Below are positions 13,441-15,476 of a stretch of 15,476 bases of DNA, one piece after another; the stretch's first letter is position 1; the number at the start of each line of letters is the position of its first letter. The translations under genes and the position numbers were made by a program. The notes below the pieces were generated by a model. The model did no database searches. It worked only from the letters and a program-made list of their open reading frames with translations, and had not been told where the DNA came from. The DNA is from UBA1081 sp045639185 (lineage in GTDB: Bacteria > Bacillota > Clostridia > Oscillospirales > Acutalibacteraceae), in assembly GCA_045639185.1 (NCBI GenBank), contig JAZUCO010000066.1:1-15476 (forward strand). Reading direction: 5' to 3'.

Positions 13441-14762
13441 CATTTTCTGTTTCGTTTTACAATGCTCATAAGAAATTCTTTATTGTTTTTTTCAGGCTCT
13501 CTTATAACGGTCTGCAAAAGATATTCGAGTGTGCTGCCTATATCTGTGGGCTGCACATATTTTTTTATGTCATTTCCGTTAACGGCAAGCTGTGCAAGGG
13601 AATAGGGCTCATCATTATTCATTACATCATCAAAAGTTGAGTATGCATAAACAAGTTTGTCAGAAATATCTCTGTAATTTTTTGCAAGACCTGATTTATC
13701 TGCTCTGCGTATTTTCATAAGTCTTATAAAATTCTCTTCACCAAGCTCTCTGATATACTTTTTGACATCTTCTCTTGTTTCAGGCACTTCCTTGTCGTGA
13801 ATTGACACAAGGTGTGTTACTGTTGTTATCATGGATTTGGAGAGTTTCAGTCTTCTGAGAATTGTTTCTGCAATCACACCGCCTACTGCCGCATGGCTCT
13901 TGAATGTTGAATTGCCGTTTTCATCAAGTTTATGTGTTGCAACCTTGCCGCAGTCGTGCAGAAGCATTGTGAGTCTTAAAACAGGGTCATTTTCAATATT
14001 GTTGACAGTATGTACTGTGTGCATCCATACGTCATAGCCGTGTTTTTTACCATATTGCTTGAAGTCAAATTCAATTTTAATCTCGGGAATAAAAACACCT
14101 ATAACGCTTCTGTATTCTTTGAGTACATAGAAAACATTTTCACCGCAAAGAAGTTTTAACAGCTCTTTTGAAATTCTTTCAACAGCTATTGCAGAGAGAA
14201 GATTTTCATTTCTGAGTAATGATTCGGATGTTTTTTCTTCAATTGTGAATCCGAGTACTGAGGCAAATCTGACAGCTCTCATAATTCTCAGCGCATCTTC
14301 GTTGAATCTTTTATCAGGATCACCCACACAGCGGATAATTTTCTTTTCTATATCTTCTTTTCCGCCGAAGGGGTCAACAAGACCGTCTGTTTCATTGTAT
14401 GCCATTGCATTTATAGTGAAATCACGTCTTGCAAGGTCGTCTGTTATTTCAGATGTAAACTTTACGCTGTCAGGATGTCTGTTGTCGGAATAATCACCGT
14501 CAATTCTGAAAGTTGTTGTTTCAACGGGTGTTTTGCCTGAAACAATCAGCACCGTGCCGTGTTCAATACCTGTGTCAACTGTTCTGAAATCAGCAAAAAG
14601 TTCTTTTATTCTTTCAGGTGATGCATCTGTTGTAACATCCCAGTCATTCGGTTCTCTGTTCATTATTGAATCACGAACACAACCGCCAACGATATAGGCT
14701 TTGTGACCGTTTTCAGAGAGAATATTCATAACTTGTTTTACATCTGATGGAATATTTATCAT
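13440..14762 (-). CDS. cca: CCA-adding tRNA nucleotidyltransferase with HD domain
   Basis: A 440-residue class II tRNA nucleotidyltransferase. VGGCVRD (25-31) is the nucleotide-binding GG motif, DWD (40-42) holds the two catalytic Asp residues, RRDFTINAMA (112-121) is motif B/C and EDALR (155-159) is the EDxxR template that selects CTP then ATP. The tRNA-binding neck and body follow. HTVHTVNN with LLHDCGK (HD at 269-270) marks a C-terminal HD domain, as found in many clostridial and proteobacterial enzymes. It adds or repairs the 3' CCA end of tRNAs. EDxxR also occurs in A-adding or CC-adding relatives, so single-enzyme CCA addition is inferred; no second copy is seen here. The ATG at 14762 has AGGAG 8 bases upstream. 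Divergent from nrdR. Confidence 0.93.
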   Translation of the reverse strand: MINIPSDVKQVMNILSENGHKAYIVGGCVRDSIMNREPNDWDVTTDASPERIKELFADFRTVDTGIEHGTVLIVSGKTPVETTTFRIDGDYSDNRHPDSVKFTSEITDDLARRDFTINAMAYNETDGLVDPFGGKEDIEKKIIRCVGDPDKRFNEDALRIMRAVRFASVLGFTIEEKTSESLLRNENLLSAIAVERISKELLKLLCGENVFYVLKEYRSVIGVFIPEIKIEFDFKQYGKKHGYDVWMHTVHTVNNIENDPVLRLTMLLHDCGKVATHKLDENGNSTFKSHAAVGGVIAETILRRLKLSKSMITTVTHLVSIHDKEVPETREDVKKYIRELGEENFIRLMKIRRADKSGLAKNYRDISDKLVYAYSTFDDVMNNDEPYSLAQLAVNGNDIKKYVQPTDIGSTLEYLLQTVIREPEKNNKEFLMSIVKRNRK

Positions 14763-14778
14763 TGAAATTGCTCCTAAT

Positions 14779-14825
14779 GGAATATATGTTGTATTTTTTT
14801 TAATATCACTTGCAATATGTGGTAT
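14779..14825 (+). promoter_or_regulatory. Two NrdR-box-like sites spaced 31 bp apart
   Basis: Sites at 14779-14794 and 14810-14825 share ATATGT-x-GTAT and are 15 bases apart edge to edge (31 bp register). Known NrdR boxes are 16 bp, often paired with a 15-16 bp gap. Each matches the remembered consensus acaCwAtATaTwGtgt at 10-11 of 16 positions. The second overlaps the nrdR -35 element. Function as operators is inferred. Confidence 0.55.
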
Positions 14826-14838
14826 TTTGTGGTAAAAT
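14810..14838 (+). promoter_or_regulatory. Sigma-A promoter of nrdR
   Basis: TTGCAA (14810-14815), 17 bases and TAAAAT (14833-14838) form the nrdR promoter, within the putative NrdR operator. Confidence 0.7.
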
Positions 14839-14871
14839 AAATCATCAAAATTATTTGCATTGGGTGATATT

Positions 14872-15330
14872 ATGAGATGTCCGTTCTGTGGTTATGAAGA
14901 AAGCAAGGTAATCGACTCAAGACCTACCGAAGAAGGCGAGAAAATCAGAAGAAGACGTGAATGCCTTCAGTGTCAGAAACGTTTCACCACTTATGAAGTG
15001 ATTGAGACATTACCTATCGTTGTTGTCAAGAAAGATAAATCAAGACAGGTGTTTGACAGAACAAAGCTCATCGGCGGTATGCTCAGAGCTTGCGAAAAGC
15101 GTCCTGTACCTCTTGAAGTAATAGAAGAAGCTGTAAATGATATTGAAACTCAGCTTCAGAATTCAATCGATAGGGAAGTAACATCAATCAAAATCGGTGA
15201 ACTTGCAATGGATAAGCTCAAGAATATTGATGAAGTTGCTTATGTAAGATTCGCTTCTGTTTACAGACAGTTCAGAGATGTCAATTCATTTATGGATGAA
15301 CTTGCAAGACTTCTCGGAAATAAACAGTAA
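14872..15330 (+). CDS. nrdR: Transcriptional repressor NrdR
   Basis: A 152-residue NrdR. The zinc ribbon has C3-C6 (MRCPFCG) and C31-C34 (ECLQCQKRF), followed by an ATP-cone at about 48-140 (VVKKDKSRQVFDRTKLIGGM). NrdR senses ATP/dATP and represses ribonucleotide reductase genes by binding paired NrdR boxes. The start is the ATG at 14872: MRCPFC is the invariant family start, and GGGTGAT (14862-14868) lies just upstream. An upstream in-frame TTG at 14860 would add four residues and is unlikely. No ribonucleotide reductase gene is in the window. NrdR-box-like sites before this gene suggest self-repression. Confidence 0.96.
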   Translation: MRCPFCGYEESKVIDSRPTEEGEKIRRRRECLQCQKRFTTYEVIETLPIVVVKKDKSRQVFDRTKLIGGMLRACEKRPVPLEVIEEAVNDIETQLQNSIDREVTSIKIGELAMDKLKNIDEVAYVRFASVYRQFRDVNSFMDELARLLGNKQ

Positions 15331-15336
15331 TAAAAA

Positions 15337-15476
15337 TTATATATCTTTGTTTTCAGCGGGTAAACGCACAATAAATGTTGTGCCTTTGCCCGTTTCACTT
15401 TTTACTGAGATTTTGCCTTCACAAAGGGCAACAACTCGTTTTGCAAGAGGTAGACCCAGACCATTTCCCGCTCCGG
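15337..15476 (-). CDS. Sensor histidine kinase, C-terminal end of the ATPase domain (partial)
   Basis: The last 45 codons of a gene read from the right edge on the minus strand. GAGNGLGLPLAKRVV is the G2 box of an HATPase_c domain, and ISVKSETGKGTTFIVRLP matches the final strands of sensor kinases. The TAA is at 15339-15337, six bases beyond the nrdR stop, so the genes converge. No response regulator is visible; it may lie to the right. The sensed signal cannot be inferred. Confidence 0.85.
   Translation of the reverse strand, partial: GAGNGLGLPLAKRVVALCEGKISVKSETGKGTTFIVRLPAENKDI

Noticed and set aside
14860..14872. TTG start for nrdR at 14860
   Set aside because: MRCPFC is the normal NrdR start, and GGTGAT, the likely ribosome binding site, would fall inside the longer version.

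Overview
The window looks like a chromosomal segment of an anaerobic, low-to-moderate G+C Firmicute of the Clostridia, most likely Oscillospiraceae/Ruminococcaceae (Ruminococcus-like). This is inferred from a GH2 glycosidase, secreted proteins with dockerin-like modules, PduL-type phosphotransacylase, HemW, Mini-III and NrdR in one short stretch, from strong AGGAGG-type ribosome binding sites and from sigma-A-like promoters. No tRNA, rRNA, CRISPR array, transposase or phage gene was seen.

Layout. Bases 1-682 hold the C-terminal part of a GH2 glycosidase (+ strand), followed by a 78-bp nested palindromic element (718-795). Bases 838-6350 form a five-gene minus-strand operon, transcribed obg, mrnC, yitT-like, lepA, hemW. 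Its genes overlap or nearly abut, and it ends at an intrinsic terminator that overlaps the hemW stop codon. This operon combines ribosome assembly (Obg), 23S rRNA maturation (Mini-III), translation (EF4/LepA), a membrane protein and a heme chaperone. On the + strand from 6461 come a secreted dockerin plus C39-like cysteine protease, an ECF sigma factor with its putative anti-sigma partner behind a likely autoregulated promoter, a stand-alone pduL, and a secreted SGNH hydrolase with an SLH-like C-terminus. On the minus strand from 13071 down to 11189 lies a secreted protein with six Listeria-Bacteroides-type repeats and a degenerate C-terminal dockerin.

Bases 13043-13381 are the least ordinary part. 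A consensus minus-strand promoter (TTGACA, 17 bp, TATAAT) and a plus-strand promoter (TTGACT, 17 bp) diverge. The 64 bp between their -35 elements hold overlapping palindromes made of TTGTTACAA-like 9-mers repeated every 10-11 bp. The plus-strand promoter drives a short gene for a 42-residue lipoprotein precursor with its own ribosome binding site, leader hairpins and terminator. This could be a divergently co-regulated pair: a surface repeat protein and a micro-lipoprotein or signalling peptide.

The right end holds cca with an HD domain (minus), nrdR (+), and the C-terminus of a sensor histidine kinase (minus, cut by the window edge). Two 16-bp NrdR-box-like sequences lie 31 bp apart upstream of nrdR, and the downstream one overlaps the -35 element, which suggests autorepression.

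The secreted proteins suggest a gut or rumen fibre-associated surface lifestyle. Four half-dockerins in two proteins share a DAR-x-x-LR-x-x-AGL signature, so both proteins may dock to the same kind of partner. No cohesin is present in the window to confirm this.
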